Source: Alicyclobacillus mali NBRC 102425 (GTDB lineage: Bacteria > Bacillota > Bacilli > Alicyclobacillales > Alicyclobacillaceae). Taken from it: a stretch of DNA of 64,000 nt. Of this stretch, positions 25,358 to 34,334 are shown one piece after another. The stretch spans positions 1-64,000 of the forward strand of contig NZ_BCSG01000004.1 in NCBI RefSeq assembly GCF_001570745.1, given 5' to 3'. Each line of letters starts with the position of its first letter. Position 1 is the stretch's first letter. The notes below the pieces were generated by a model, which saw only the letters and a list, made by a program, of their open reading frames with translations, had not been told where the DNA came from and ran no database searches. The position numbers were made by a program, and so were the translations under genes.

Positions 25358-26320
25358 GTGCTGGAGACGAAGGTGGAACGCCAAGGTTTGGTCGACGAAA
25401 TTATGGCGTGGAAGAAAAAGCGGAACGCCCTGATCCTGGCGCACAACTATGAGCTGCCGGAAATTCAGGACATTGCGGATGTGCTGGGGGACTCGCTCGC
25501 GCTCGCGCGCGCTGCGATGCGCGCCGATGCCGACGTGATCGTGCTCTGCGGCGTCCACTTCATGGCGGAGACGGCGGCCATCCTCAACCCGGACAAGACG
25601 GTGCTGTTGCCTGATCCGAACGCGGGCTGTTCGCTGGCGGATTCCATCACGGCGGACGAGCTGCGCGCGTGGAAAGCGGAGCACCCGGGCGCCGTGGTGG
25701 TCTCCTACGTCAACACGTCGGCGGACGTGAAGGCGGAGAGCGACTACTGTTGCACGTCTTCGAACGCCGTGCAGGTGGTCCAGAGCATTCCCGAAGATCG
25801 AGAGATCCTGTTTCTGCCTGACATGTTTCTCGGGTCGTACGTGAAGCGGGTGACTGGGCGAGAGAACCTGCACATCTGGATGGGCGAATGTCACGTTCAC
25901 GCGGGCATCCGGCCGCACGACATCGAGGCGACGCTCTCGGCTCATCCCGATGCGGAACTCCTGATTCACCCAGAGTGCGGTTGCTCTACCTCGAACATGT
26001 ACCTGCTGGCTGAGGGACAACTGCCTGCGGATCGCACGCACGTTCTGTCGACCAGCGGCATGCTTGAGCGCGCTCGCGAATCCGACAAGCGCTCCTTCAT
26101 CGTGGCGACAGAGGTCGGCATCTTGCACCAGATGGAGCGCCAAAACCCAGACAAGACGTTCATCCCGGCGAACCGCGCTGCGGTCTGCCCGTTCATGAAG
26201 ATGATCACGCTCGAGAAGGTGCGGGACGCGCTTGCCCGGCTTGAGACGGTCATCTCCGTGCCGGCTGACGTGGCGGATCGCGCGCGAGTCGCCATTGAGC
26301 GCATGGTGGCCATCGGCTGA
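25358..26320 (+). CDS. nadA: Quinolinate synthase NadA
   Basis: 320 residues. Condenses iminoaspartate with dihydroxyacetone phosphate using a [4Fe-4S] cluster. The three cluster Cys are visible: [19 protein letters not shown] and AAVCPFMKM; also [23 protein letters not shown] and [22 protein letters not shown] at 25344-25350 is 7 bases before GTG 25358 but only one base before ATG 25352, so GTG is preferred. Completes de novo NAD synthesis with NadB and NadC. The next gene, cel9A, begins 73 bases downstream behind a hairpin. Confidence 0.94.
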   Translation: MLETKVERQGLVDEIMAWKKKRNALILAHNYELPEIQDIADVLGDSLALARAAMRADADVIVLCGVHFMAETAAILNPDKTVLLPDPNAGCSLADSITADELRAWKAEHPGAVVVSYVNTSADVKAESDYCCTSSNAVQVVQSIPEDREILFLPDMFLGSYVKRVTGRENLHIWMGECHVHAGIRPHDIEATLSAHPDAELLIHPECGCSTSNMYLLAEGQLPADRTHVLSTSGMLERARESDKRSFIVATEVGILHQMERQNPDKTFIPANRAAVCPFMKMITLEKVRDALARLETVISVPADVADRARVAIERMVAIG

Positions 26321-26351
26321 AGAGGCCGAGGCAGGTATCGCCAGGCGGGGC

Positions 26352-26393
26352 GTCGAATCCTCTCTCCTGCAAACCGGTGGGAGGGGATTCGAC
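26352..26393 (+). promoter_or_regulatory. Hairpin that sequesters the cel9A ribosome binding site
   Basis: GTCGAATCCTCTCTC (26352-26366) pairs with GGGAGGGGATTCGAC (26379-26393) over 15 bp, two of them G-T, with a 12-base loop. The right arm contains the SD GGGAGGGG and its last base abuts the ATG at 26394. There is no T-run, so it is not a terminator. Translational control, perhaps temperature- or antisense-dependent, is inferred. Confidence 0.65.
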
Positions 26394-28007
26394 ATGCCGT
26401 CGCGCGTGTCCAAATCGATTTTTTGTAATCAAGTTGGCTATCTGACCAGCGGCGACAAGCGCTTTTGGATCCAGGCTCGCGAGGCTCAGCCGTTCGCGCT
26501 GCACACCCCGGATGGGCAGGCCGTGTTCGCGGGCCTGACGAAGCCCGTGGGTGGGGATTGGTGCGTCGGCGATTTTACCGCGCTTCGCGTGCCGGGAACC
26601 TACGCCTTGACGGTGGGGTCCCTCGAGGCGCGGGTCGTTGTGCACCGCCGCGCGTATGGCGACGTGCTCGAAGCCATGTTGCGCTTCTTCGACTATCAGC
26701 TCTGCGGCGTCGCGCTGCCAGAAGAGGAAGCGGGCCCATGGGCGCATGCTCCTTGCCATACGAGCGACGCCAAGGTGTTGGGCACGGAGCGCGCCGTGGC
26801 CTGCCCAAGCGGTTGGCACGACGCTGGCGATTACGGCAAATACACGGTTCCCGCCGCCAAGGCCGTCGCGGATCTTCTTCTCGCTCACGAGTACTTCCCG
26901 GCGGCGCTTGCGCACGTCCGCCCCATGCGCTCAGTCCACCGGGAACCTCATCTGCCGCCGGCGCTCGAGGTGGCGCGCGAGGAGATTGCCTGGCTTCTCA
27001 CCATGCAGGATCCTGCGACAGGCGGCGTGTACCACAAAGTCAGCACGCCTTCCTTTCCGCCGCTCGACACCCGCCCCGAAGACGACACTGCGCCGCTTAT
27101 CATGAGCCCCATCTCCTACGCTGCCACGGCCACGTTTTGTGCCGCCATGGCGCATGCCGCCCTGGTGTACCGCGCCCACGATCCGGCCCTCGCCTCGTGC
27201 TGCACAGACGCCGCCCAGCGCGCGTATGCGTGGCTCAGCGAACACGAGATGCGGCCGTTTCGCAATCCCGATGGGATTTTCACGGGCGAATACGGCGACA
27301 GGGAACTCCGCGACGAGCTGTTGTGGGCGTCCAGCGCCATGCTACGCATGACCGGCGATTCCGCGTGGGCGCGTGTGTGCGAGCCGCTCCTCGATCTCGA
27401 CCTGCTGTGGGAACTGGGATGGGCGGACGTGGCGCTCTACGGCGTGATGGAATACCTGCGCGCCCCCAGCGCCGCCGTGTCGGGCGATGTGCGAAGCAAG
27501 GTGAAAAGTCGCCTTCTCCGCGAACTCGACGCGCTCGCCGCCATGGCAGAGTCGCATCCCTTCGGCATTCCCATGCGGGACGAGGATTTCATCTGGGGCA
27601 GCAATATGGTGCTTTTGAACCGCGCCATGGCGTTCCTGCTGGCCGAAGGCGTCGGTGTCCTTCATCCCGCCGCACATACGGTGGCACAGCGCGCCGCGGA
27701 CTACCTGTTTGGCGCGAATCCGCTTGGTCAGTGCTACGTCACGGGCTTTGGCCAACAGCCCGTGCGCCAACCTCATCATCGCCCGTCCGTCGCGGATGAT
27801 GTGGACGATCCCGTCCCAGGCATGGTGGCTGGCGGGCCAAACCGGAACCTGCAGGACGAGATCGCCCGCGCGAAGCTTGCGGGGAGACCGGCGATGACAG
27901 CGTACATGGATCACCAGGACAGCTATTCCACGAACGAAGTGGCCATCTATTGGAACTCCCCGGCGGTGTTTGTTGTCGCAGGGCTGCTGGAGGCTGGCGG
28001 CAGATGA
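26394..28007 (+). CDS. cel9A: Glycoside hydrolase family 9 endoglucanase Cel9A
   Basis: 537 residues, exactly the length I recall for Alicyclobacillus acidocaldarius Cel9A. An N-terminal immunoglobulin-like domain (NQVGYLTSGDKRFW...VPGTYAL) is followed by the (alpha/alpha)6 catalytic domain. WHDAGDYGKY holds Asp143 and Asp146, and TNEVAIYW holds the acid Glu515; HHRPS is the third GH9 signature. It cleaves beta-1,4-glucans. There is no signal peptide, so the enzyme is predicted intracellular and would act on imported cello-oligosaccharides. The position behind nadA suggests possible cotranscription, but functional linkage to NAD synthesis is not evident. Confidence 0.95.
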   Translation: MPSRVSKSIFCNQVGYLTSGDKRFWIQAREAQPFALHTPDGQAVFAGLTKPVGGDWCVGDFTALRVPGTYALTVGSLEARVVVHRRAYGDVLEAMLRFFDYQLCGVALPEEEAGPWAHAPCHTSDAKVLGTERAVACPSGWHDAGDYGKYTVPAAKAVADLLLAHEYFPAALAHVRPMRSVHREPHLPPALEVAREEIAWLLTMQDPATGGVYHKVSTPSFPPLDTRPEDDTAPLIMSPISYAATATFCAAMAHAALVYRAHDPALASCCTDAAQRAYAWLSEHEMRPFRNPDGIFTGEYGDRELRDELLWASSAMLRMTGDSAWARVCEPLLDLDLLWELGWADVALYGVMEYLRAPSAAVSGDVRSKVKSRLLRELDALAAMAESHPFGIPMRDEDFIWGSNMVLLNRAMAFLLAEGVGVLHPAAHTVAQRAADYLFGANPLGQCYVTGFGQQPVRQPHHRPSVADDVDDPVPGMVAGGPNRNLQDEIARAKLAGRPAMTAYMDHQDSYSTNEVAIYWNSPAVFVVAGLLEAGGR

Positions 28008-28057
28008 TCGAGGGCCAGGCAGGTGCTTAAAAAGACAAGGATCGCCTAAGTAGACTA

Positions 28058-28094
28058 TTGATTTTGGCATGTCTCAATCTTATGTTTGAGACAT
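28058..28094 (+). promoter_or_regulatory. opp operon promoter with overlapping 9-bp inverted repeat
   Basis: TTGATT (28058-28063), 17-base spacer, TATGTT (28081-28086). A perfect dyad ATGTCTCAA (28069-28077) / TTGAGACAT (28086-28094) brackets the -10, as expected for a repressor operator. No T-run follows, so it is not a terminator. Confidence 0.5.
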
Positions 28095-28118
28095 CAGCCA
28101 AATCGTTTTGTTTCATAG

Positions 28119-28164
28119 CAAATCGATTTGTGCGCCTTGATTCCAGTCTGTGAGTTTGGAATCA
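28119..28164. repeat. Two further dyads in the opp leader
   Basis: CAAATCGATTTG (28119-28130) is a perfect 12-bp palindrome; TGATTCCA (28138-28145) and TGGAATCA (28157-28164) form an 8-bp inverted repeat with 11-base loop. Both lie downstream of the candidate promoter, in the ~190-base untranslated leader. Confidence 0.5.
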
Positions 28165-28285
28165 GGGGGGTGAGGTACGCGTCCAGGCCTGGGCGGTGCA
28201 CGAATGGTAAGAAGTCGCATGGGGGTCTCTGAAAGCGTTCTCGAAGCTGCTGGAACGCAAGACGCGGAGAGAAGGAGTGACGAAC

Positions 28286-30397
28286 GTGGCCAAGCGGAAA
28301 CTCAGAAAGTGGCATGTGCCCGTCGCGGTCCTCGTGGCGAGCGGAGGACTGGTGGGATGCGCGACATCGGGGCAGAATCACAGCACCACGTCGAGCAGCG
28401 GTGCGGCTTCGGCCGTTCCCGTGCGGGCTGCGAGCGCCGGCAACGGAACCGTGACCATCACGTATCCTTCGCCGCCGGGTATCTCGTCCCTGGATCCGTC
28501 GCAGTGGGCTGCGCAGATTCTGGTGGACCAGGGGACCATTCTGGAAGGGCTCTATGGGTACAATCAGCAGAATCAGATTGTGCCGAAGATTGCGTCGGGC
28601 TATTCTCTTTCTAAGGACGGTCTCACCTGGACCATCTATCTGCGCCACGATGCGCGCTGGTCCAACGGGGATCCTGTCACGGCGCAGGATTTCTACTATG
28701 CGTGGATGCGCCAGTTGAACCCGGCCAACTCACAGGCACAGCTCTGGGCGAGCGTGCTCAACAATGTGAAGAACGCCTATCAGTATCACTCGGGCGCGGT
28801 CCCGGCCAGCCAGGTGGGCATCAAGGTCATCAATAATTATGAGTTGCAGATCACAACCACCACGCCGCACTACATCCTCGGTGAGTTGGCGGTGTCCGCG
28901 TCAATGCCGCTGGATCCCAAGGTGGTCAACGCGCACCCGACGAATTGGTACTTGCCGCAATACTTCGTCGGCGACGGCCCATACGTCGTGAAATCGTTTA
29001 CGCCGAACGGGACCATCACGCTGGTGCCCAATCCCAAGTACGTCGGGCACGCGGGCGAGGTGAACCACGGGAACGCGAAGGTCATCAACCTGGTGCCAGG
29101 TACCACCGTGGCCGTTGAGGACTACATGGCGGGCAAACTGGACGTCGCGCTCGTCGGATCGCCGTCCGACTTGCAGTACATCAAGACGCACAACCTGAGC
29201 AGCCAGCTCCACGTCACGCCCGATTACAGCATCGAGTATCTGGAATGGGATCACTCGGCCGATCCGTCTCCCTACTACAATCCCAAGGTGCGGGAGGCCA
29301 TCGCGATGGCCATGCAGCGCCAGCCCATCGTCCAGGACGTGCTGGACGGAATGGGCGGCGTGACCAACACGTTCGCGACGCCTGGCTGGCCAGCTGCCAA
29401 ATACGAAAAGGGCTTGCCGGAGAACGTGACCGAAGCCAAGAAACTCCTGGCACAAGCCGGCTATCCAAACGGCAAGGGACTGCCCGTCCTGTACCTGTAC
29501 GCACCGGTGCCGGACGTGAACCAGCAGGGCGTGCCGGTCGCGGAGGCCGTCTCACAGGAGCTGCAACAGAATCTCGGCATCCAAACGAAGATTATCCAGG
29601 AAAATCAGACGGACTACAGCGCGCTGGTCTGGGAGGGGCCGCTTAAGGGGATCCAGCCGGGCTTTGTGGTTGCGGCAGGCGCCGTTAACTGGTTCGAGCC
29701 TGCAAATATGGACATCCAAGCGAGCCAGGGCATCTACTTCCCGGGCGATTACGGCTGGACGGTCCAACAGGTGCAGCATGTGCTGCCTTGGTACAACTCG
29801 CCCTACGATCCGGCTTCCGTCGCCAAGTACGGCAATCCGCAGGATCCGAACACCGGTGTGAGCTGGAACGACTGGCTGCCTCTCCAGAACGAAGTGCAGA
29901 AGGACATCGCCATCATCAACAAGTGGACGAAGGAGCAGCCCGCCCAGTGGCAGGCCATCCTGAATCCGCCTGGCACGCCCTCCCTGCAGCAGCAGTGGAA
30001 CCAAATTGTGCAGCAGTGGAAGAGTGCCAAGACGGCGAGCGCCAAGCACGCGGCATTCGTTCTCGCGTGGGAGTTCGTCGCGCCGGAGTCCGCCACCACA
30101 ACACTCGGCGGTACGAACACGGGCGCGCTCGACGTGCAGGCCTGGTGGGACACGAACGAGTCTCAGCAAGAGCGCGAGTGGCGGATGTGGCAGGCTTACG
30201 AGCAGAACAGCATGACCTCGTCGCAGGCCGCGGTGTGGGCTGGCAAGCTCGTCACGTCGCTTGAACAGCAGGCATGGGTCATTCCGCTTTACTACAACGA
30301 GACGTTCTACCTCGAGAAGCCGTGGGTGACTGGCGCGCAACCGAACCCGTGGGCTTGGGGCAACTTCTATCAGTTCCAGTATCTCTCCACCAAGTGA
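28286..30397 (+). CDS. oppA: Oligopeptide ABC transporter substrate-binding lipoprotein OppA
   Basis: 703 residues. Lipoprotein signal with lipobox GGLVGCATSG, Ser/Thr-rich linker, then an SBP family-5 domain: ISSLDPSQWAAQILVDQGTILEGLYGY and RHDARWSNGDPVTAQDFYYAW are characteristic of OppA. It captures peptides outside the membrane for the permease encoded downstream. It is longer than typical OppA (~550-600) because of an insertion in the C-terminal half (around residues 480-620, rich in Gln/Trp). AAGGAG is 8 bases before GTG 28286; the earlier GTG at 28277 overlaps the SD. Confidence 0.9.
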   Translation: MAKRKLRKWHVPVAVLVASGGLVGCATSGQNHSTTSSSGAASAVPVRAASAGNGTVTITYPSPPGISSLDPSQWAAQILVDQGTILEGLYGYNQQNQIVPKIASGYSLSKDGLTWTIYLRHDARWSNGDPVTAQDFYYAWMRQLNPANSQAQLWASVLNNVKNAYQYHSGAVPASQVGIKVINNYELQITTTTPHYILGELAVSASMPLDPKVVNAHPTNWYLPQYFVGDGPYVVKSFTPNGTITLVPNPKYVGHAGEVNHGNAKVINLVPGTTVAVEDYMAGKLDVALVGSPSDLQYIKTHNLSSQLHVTPDYSIEYLEWDHSADPSPYYNPKVREAIAMAMQRQPIVQDVLDGMGGVTNTFATPGWPAAKYEKGLPENVTEAKKLLAQAGYPNGKGLPVLYLYAPVPDVNQQGVPVAEAVSQELQQNLGIQTKIIQENQTDYSALVWEGPLKGIQPGFVVAAGAVNWFEPANMDIQASQGIYFPGDYGWTVQQVQHVLPWYNSPYDPASVAKYGNPQDPNTGVSWNDWLPLQNEVQKDIAIINKWTKEQPAQWQAILNPPGTPSLQQQWNQIVQQWKSAKTASAKHAAFVLAWEFVAPESATTTLGGTNTGALDVQAWWDTNESQQEREWRMWQAYEQNSMTSSQAAVWAGKLVTSLEQQAWVIPLYYNETFYLEKPWVTGAQPNPWAWGNFYQFQYLSTK

Positions 30398-30411
30398 TGG
30401 TAGCGAAACAG

Positions 30412-30435
30412 GCCCGCGGGCTTTCGCCCGCGGGT
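30412..30435 (+). other. Intercistronic stem-loop after oppA
   Basis: GCCCGCGGGC (30412-30421), loop TTT C, GCCCGCGGG: strong stem without T-run between oppA and oppB. Such structures stabilise the binding-protein message or trim downstream expression. Confidence 0.65.
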
Positions 30436-30455
30436 GCGTGGAAGGGAGGCCTGCG

Positions 30456-31421
30456 ATGTTTTACGTGAAATTTCTCGCCAAGCGCTTCGTGGCCATTGTC
30501 ATCACGCTGGCGGCCGTGATTGCCATCTCGTACATCATGATGTACTACTCGCCAGGAGGCTTCATGAACACCACGCAGCTCGCGTCGGCTCTCGCGCCGC
30601 TGGCCGCTCAGGATCCCGCCGCATATCAGAAGCTGATGGAGCAATTTCAGAGCCGCTACGGACTCAACCTGCCCCTGTGGAGACAGGTGCTCCAGTACGA
30701 ATGGCACACTTTCACCTTCAACTTTGGTAATTCAATGCAGAATCCGACGCTCAGCATCGTGTCGCAGCTGAAGGGCGCGCTGCCCATCAGTGTGTTTCTC
30801 GCGTTCGGTTCAGTTGTGGTGTCGGTCGTGATCGGCATTCCCATGGGAGTCATCGCTGCGCTCAAGCGGAACTCGTGGGTCGACTATCTCGTGACGACCT
30901 TGTCCATGTTTGGCCAGGCCATCCCTTCGTTCGTGCTTGCGGTCATTTTCGTTCTTATCTTTGGCGTCGTGTGGCAGAACGTTCTTCCTGTCACGGGGTG
31001 GGGCACACCTGCCGATGCGGTCTTGCCCGTTTTGTCGCTTGCCGCTGGAAACATCGGCGTCGTCGCCCGATACATGCGAGGAAGCCTGATTGAGACCATG
31101 CGCCAGGACTTCATCCGGACCGCCAAGGCGAAAGGCGTGAAGTACTGGGCACTGGTGATCCGTCATGGCGTTCGCAACTCGCTCACCGCGCTCATCACCG
31201 TGATCGGGCCCCAATTTGCCTTCACGGTTGTCGGGACCGTTTGGGTCGAGAACATCTTCGCCATTCCGGGGCTGGGCAAGGTCATCTCGACAGCGTTCAC
31301 CAACTTCGATTTCCCCATGGCCATCACGGCGGTCTTCATCTTGGGCGGGACCATCATGCTCACGAACCTGGTGGTCGACCTCATCTATTCTTGGATGGAT
31401 CCACGGGTGAAGCTGCAGTGA
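30456..31421 (+). CDS. oppB: Oligopeptide ABC transporter permease OppB
   Basis: 321 residues, about six membrane helices. The N-terminus (FYVKFLAKRFVAIVITLAAV) and the EAA loop (FIRTAKAKGVKYWALVIRHGVRN) identify the OppB/DppB type of permease. It forms the channel with OppC; the EAA loop docks on the ATPases. ATG at 30456 follows GGGAGG by 6 bases. Middle of the oppABCDF operon. Confidence 0.94.
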   Translation: MFYVKFLAKRFVAIVITLAAVIAISYIMMYYSPGGFMNTTQLASALAPLAAQDPAAYQKLMEQFQSRYGLNLPLWRQVLQYEWHTFTFNFGNSMQNPTLSIVSQLKGALPISVFLAFGSVVVSVVIGIPMGVIAALKRNSWVDYLVTTLSMFGQAIPSFVLAVIFVLIFGVVWQNVLPVTGWGTPADAVLPVLSLAAGNIGVVARYMRGSLIETMRQDFIRTAKAKGVKYWALVIRHGVRNSLTALITVIGPQFAFTVVGTVWVENIFAIPGLGKVISTAFTNFDFPMAITAVFILGGTIMLTNLVVDLIYSWMDPRVKLQ

Positions 31422-31457
31422 ACCATCGTTTGCAGTAGAAGGACGGGAGGGATGATC

Positions 31458-32348
31458 GTGGCCATCGCGGTAACCCAGCCTCAGGCGCCGGCGCGACAAG
31501 CGAGGCGCAACTCACCGATGTATCGCGCCTGGCAGCGGTACCGAAAGAATTGGTTCGCCGTGGCCGGGCTCATTTGGGTCGTCATTTTTTTCATCATCGG
31601 GATCATCGGCCCGTGGATCGCGCCGTACAGCTACACATATGCTGATTTTCTCCATATGCACTCGGGGCCCTCGTGGCAGCACTGGTTCGGCACGGATACG
31701 GTCGGATACGACGTGTTTAGCCAAATTCTCTACAGCATTCGCTATGCCCTCGAAATTGCGCTCGGGGCCACGTGCGTCAGTTTTTTGATTGGCGTCATCT
31801 TGGGGCTCTGGGCAGGGCTTGCCGGCGGCATCATTGACGTGATCGTCATGCGCGCTGTGGACTTCATGTTCGCCCTGCCGTCGTTCTTCTTCGCTCTGAT
31901 TCTGATGGTGCTTCTGGGAAAGGGCATCTTTCCGATGATCCTGGCCATCGGCGTGCCGGGCTGGGCGGGATATGCCCGCCTCATCCGCTCGCTCGTGCTC
32001 GCCATGCGCAACGGCGAGATGGTGGAAGCCGCAAGGGCACTTGGGGCGTCGCAGTGGCACATCGCGCGCAGGTACATGTTCCCGAACGTCGTGGGCAGCA
32101 TGGTCGTCTCGCTCGCCTTCGGCATTCCTTACGATCTCACGGCGCAAGCGGGCCTGAGCATCGTCGGCATGGGGCTGAATCCACCGATGCCGTCGTTTGG
32201 GAACATGCTCGCCCAGGCTGGCGCGAACATCCTCGGCTTTCCCTGGCTTCTCTATTTTCCGGCTGGTGTGTTCGCCATCACGCTGCTATCGTTTCTGTTT
32301 GTCGCAGACGGCCTGCAGGAAGCGTTTAACCCGAAAGGAGGCGTGTGA
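31458..32348 (+). CDS. oppC: Oligopeptide ABC transporter permease OppC
   Basis: 296 residues, with the OppC-type N-terminus (MYRAWQRYRKNWFAVAGLIW) and HWFGTDTVGYDVFSQILYSIR typical of DppC/OppC 'GTDxxGRDxxSRxxxG'. The EAA loop reads VEAARALGASQWHIARRYMFPN. Note Y-D instead of R-D in the 'GTD..GRD' motif. GTG 31458 lies 6 bases from GGGAGGG; the ATG at 31452 touches the SD and is less likely. Its stop overlaps the SD of oppD. Confidence 0.93.
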   Translation: MAIAVTQPQAPARQARRNSPMYRAWQRYRKNWFAVAGLIWVVIFFIIGIIGPWIAPYSYTYADFLHMHSGPSWQHWFGTDTVGYDVFSQILYSIRYALEIALGATCVSFLIGVILGLWAGLAGGIIDVIVMRAVDFMFALPSFFFALILMVLLGKGIFPMILAIGVPGWAGYARLIRSLVLAMRNGEMVEAARALGASQWHIARRYMFPNVVGSMVVSLAFGIPYDLTAQAGLSIVGMGLNPPMPSFGNMLAQAGANILGFPWLLYFPAGVFAITLLSFLFVADGLQEAFNPKGGV

Positions 32349-32350
32349 CG

Positions 32351-33337
32351 GTGTCACAGCCGCTCTTGTCAATTGAGGATCTGCGCGTCGAGTTCGATCG
32401 CGGCGAGGACACAGTCTACGCCGTCAACGGGGTGAGCTTTTCCATCGCAGAAGGCGAGACGCTCGGCATTGTCGGCGAAAGCGGCTCCGGCAAGTCCGTC
32501 ACGCTCATGTCGGCCATCGGCCTGATCCGTGAGAACGGGCGCATCCGCTCGGGCCGGGCGATGTTTCAGGGAACGGACCTCTTGAAGCTATCGGAGCGAC
32601 AGCTCGAGGATATTCGCGGCCGGGAGATCGGCGTCGTGTTTCAGGATCCGATGACCAGTCTCAATCCGGTCATGCGGATTGGGGATCAGATCATGGAGGC
32701 GATGCTCGCTCACCATTTCTGCAGTCACCGTGAGGCGTTTGAGCGCACGCTGCAGCTTCTGCACGAGATGGGCATTCCCGAGCCAAAAGCCCGGTTTCGC
32801 AACTATCCGCACGAGTTTTCGGGTGGCATGCGCCAACGCATCATGATTGCGATTGCTCTGGCCTGCGAGCCGCAACTGCTCATTGCGGACGAGCCGACGA
32901 CTGCGCTCGACGTGACGGTGCAGATGCAAATCCTCGCATTGCTGCAGGAGCAGCGGCGCAAGCGGAACATGTCGGTTGCCATCATCACACACGACTTTGG
33001 CGTCGCCACGAATTTTTGCGACCGGATCATCGTGCTATACGCCGGTCAGATCATGGAAGTCGCAGATACAGGGACGTTCTTGCGGGAGTCCGCTCATCCG
33101 TACACTGTCGGGCTGAAACACTCCATCATCGAGATAGGTCACCGGGCGAGACCGCTTCAGCCCATCCCTGGAATGGCGCCGACCATCACGGAGATGCCGC
33201 ACAGCTGCTCGTTTGCGTCGCGGTGCCCGTTTGCTGCGGAGCGGTGCCGGAGTGAATTGCCGCAGCTCAGGGAAATAGGCTCGGGGCATTGGGTTGCGTG
33301 TCATCGGGCGGAGGAGGTGCTGGCGGATGTCATCTGA
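32351..33337 (+). CDS. oppD: Oligopeptide ABC transporter ATPase OppD
   Basis: 328 residues. Walker A GESGSGKS, Q-loop FQDPMTSLNP, signature FSGGMRQR, Walker B LLIADEPTTALD, H-loop ITHDF, and the C-terminal oligopeptide-transporter extension with the Cys-rich CSFASRCPFAAERC segment, which may bind an iron-sulfur cluster as proposed for Opp ATPases. AAAGGAGG at 32334-32341 is 9 bases before GTG 32351; GTG 32345 is closer than optimal. The 3' end overlaps oppF by 11 bases. Confidence 0.94.
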   Translation: MSQPLLSIEDLRVEFDRGEDTVYAVNGVSFSIAEGETLGIVGESGSGKSVTLMSAIGLIRENGRIRSGRAMFQGTDLLKLSERQLEDIRGREIGVVFQDPMTSLNPVMRIGDQIMEAMLAHHFCSHREAFERTLQLLHEMGIPEPKARFRNYPHEFSGGMRQRIMIAIALACEPQLLIADEPTTALDVTVQMQILALLQEQRRKRNMSVAIITHDFGVATNFCDRIIVLYAGQIMEVADTGTFLRESAHPYTVGLKHSIIEIGHRARPLQPIPGMAPTITEMPHSCSFASRCPFAAERCRSELPQLREIGSGHWVACHRAEEVLADVI

Positions 33338-34283
33338 GGCGCTGCTCGAGGTGCACGAGGTGTCAAAGCGGTTTCGCGTGCAAGGCCGCGATCTCCACGC
33401 CGTGGAGAAGGTATCGTTCCAGCTTGAACGTGGCCAGACGTTCGGGCTCGTCGGCGAAAGCGGCTCCGGCAAGTCCACCCTTGGTCGCTTGGTGCTAAAA
33501 TTGCTCGAAGCGACCGAGGGCCGTATCGTCTACCAGGGGAAGGACATCACGCGCCTCACGCAGAAACAGATGCGGCCGCTCCGGCAGGAGATGCAAATCA
33601 TCTTTCAGGATCCCATGGCGAGCATGAGCCCGCGTATGACCATTGGCATGGCCATTGAAGACGCGATGGTCATTCATAAAATGGGCACCAAGGAGGAGCG
33701 GCACAAGAAAGTTGACGAACTGCTTGAGCGGGTAGGGCTTCCGCGGGAAGTGAAGTGGGCTTATCCTCACGAACTGTCGGGCGGGCAGCTTCAGCGCGTC
33801 GGGATCGCGCGCGCGTTGTCGCTCAATCCGAAACTGGTCATCTGCGACGAGCCCATCTCGGCGCTCGACGTCTCGATTCAGGTCCAGGTGATTCAACTCC
33901 TGCGAGAACTGCAGCGGGACTACGACCTGACCTACATTTTTATATCGCACAACCTGGCGGTCGTGGAATATCTGAGCGATGTCGTGGCCGTGCTCTATCT
34001 CGGCGAGGTGGTGGAACAGGCGCCCGCGGAGGAGCTGTTCTCGCGGCCGACGCATCCCTATACACAGGTGCTGATCCAGTCCATTCTAAAAATGCCCGGC
34101 AGTATGGAGGAACGGCAAGCGCTCACGCCCATTCAGGGCGAAATTCCGTCGCCATTTAATCCGCCAAAAGGGTGCCCCTTTCATCCCCGCTGCCCCCTGG
34201 CCGTCGACCGGTGCCGGACAACGAAACCCGAACGCCGAAACATCGGGCCAAACCACGCCGTGGCTTGCCACCTTGCCACCTGA
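33327..34283 (+). CDS. oppF: Oligopeptide ABC transporter ATPase OppF
   Basis: 318 residues. Walker A GESGSGKST, FQDPMASMSPRMTIG, signature LSGGQLQRVGIARAL, Walker B LVICDEPISALD, ISHNLAVV, and the C-terminal GCPFHPRCPLAVDRC motif shared with OppD. OppD and OppF form the ATPase heterodimer. ATG at 33327 is 9 bases after GGAGGAGG, inside oppD. Last gene of the operon. Confidence 0.94.
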   Translation: MSSEALLEVHEVSKRFRVQGRDLHAVEKVSFQLERGQTFGLVGESGSGKSTLGRLVLKLLEATEGRIVYQGKDITRLTQKQMRPLRQEMQIIFQDPMASMSPRMTIGMAIEDAMVIHKMGTKEERHKKVDELLERVGLPREVKWAYPHELSGGQLQRVGIARALSLNPKLVICDEPISALDVSIQVQVIQLLRELQRDYDLTYIFISHNLAVVEYLSDVVAVLYLGEVVEQAPAEELFSRPTHPYTQVLIQSILKMPGSMEERQALTPIQGEIPSPFNPPKGCPFHPRCPLAVDRCRTTKPERRNIGPNHAVACHLAT

Positions 34284-34291
34284 TAACTCAC

Positions 34292-34334
34292 GTGACGCGA
34301 GGAGCGCGCGTTCGTCTGGCGTTCCTCGCATCAC
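34292..34334. terminator. Bidirectional stem-loop between oppF and the HAD gene
   Basis: GTGACGCGAGGAGCG (34292-34306) and CGTTCCTCGCATCAC (34320-34334) pair in 14 of 15 positions with a 13-base loop; it includes the stop codon of the convergent HAD gene. No T-run on either side, so its termination efficiency is uncertain. Confidence 0.55.

Noticed and set aside
24047-26413. A minus-strand open frame of nearly 790 codons across nadB and nadA
   Set aside because: Antisense to two recognised enzymes, composition dominated by Arg/His/Pro, no SD or homology.
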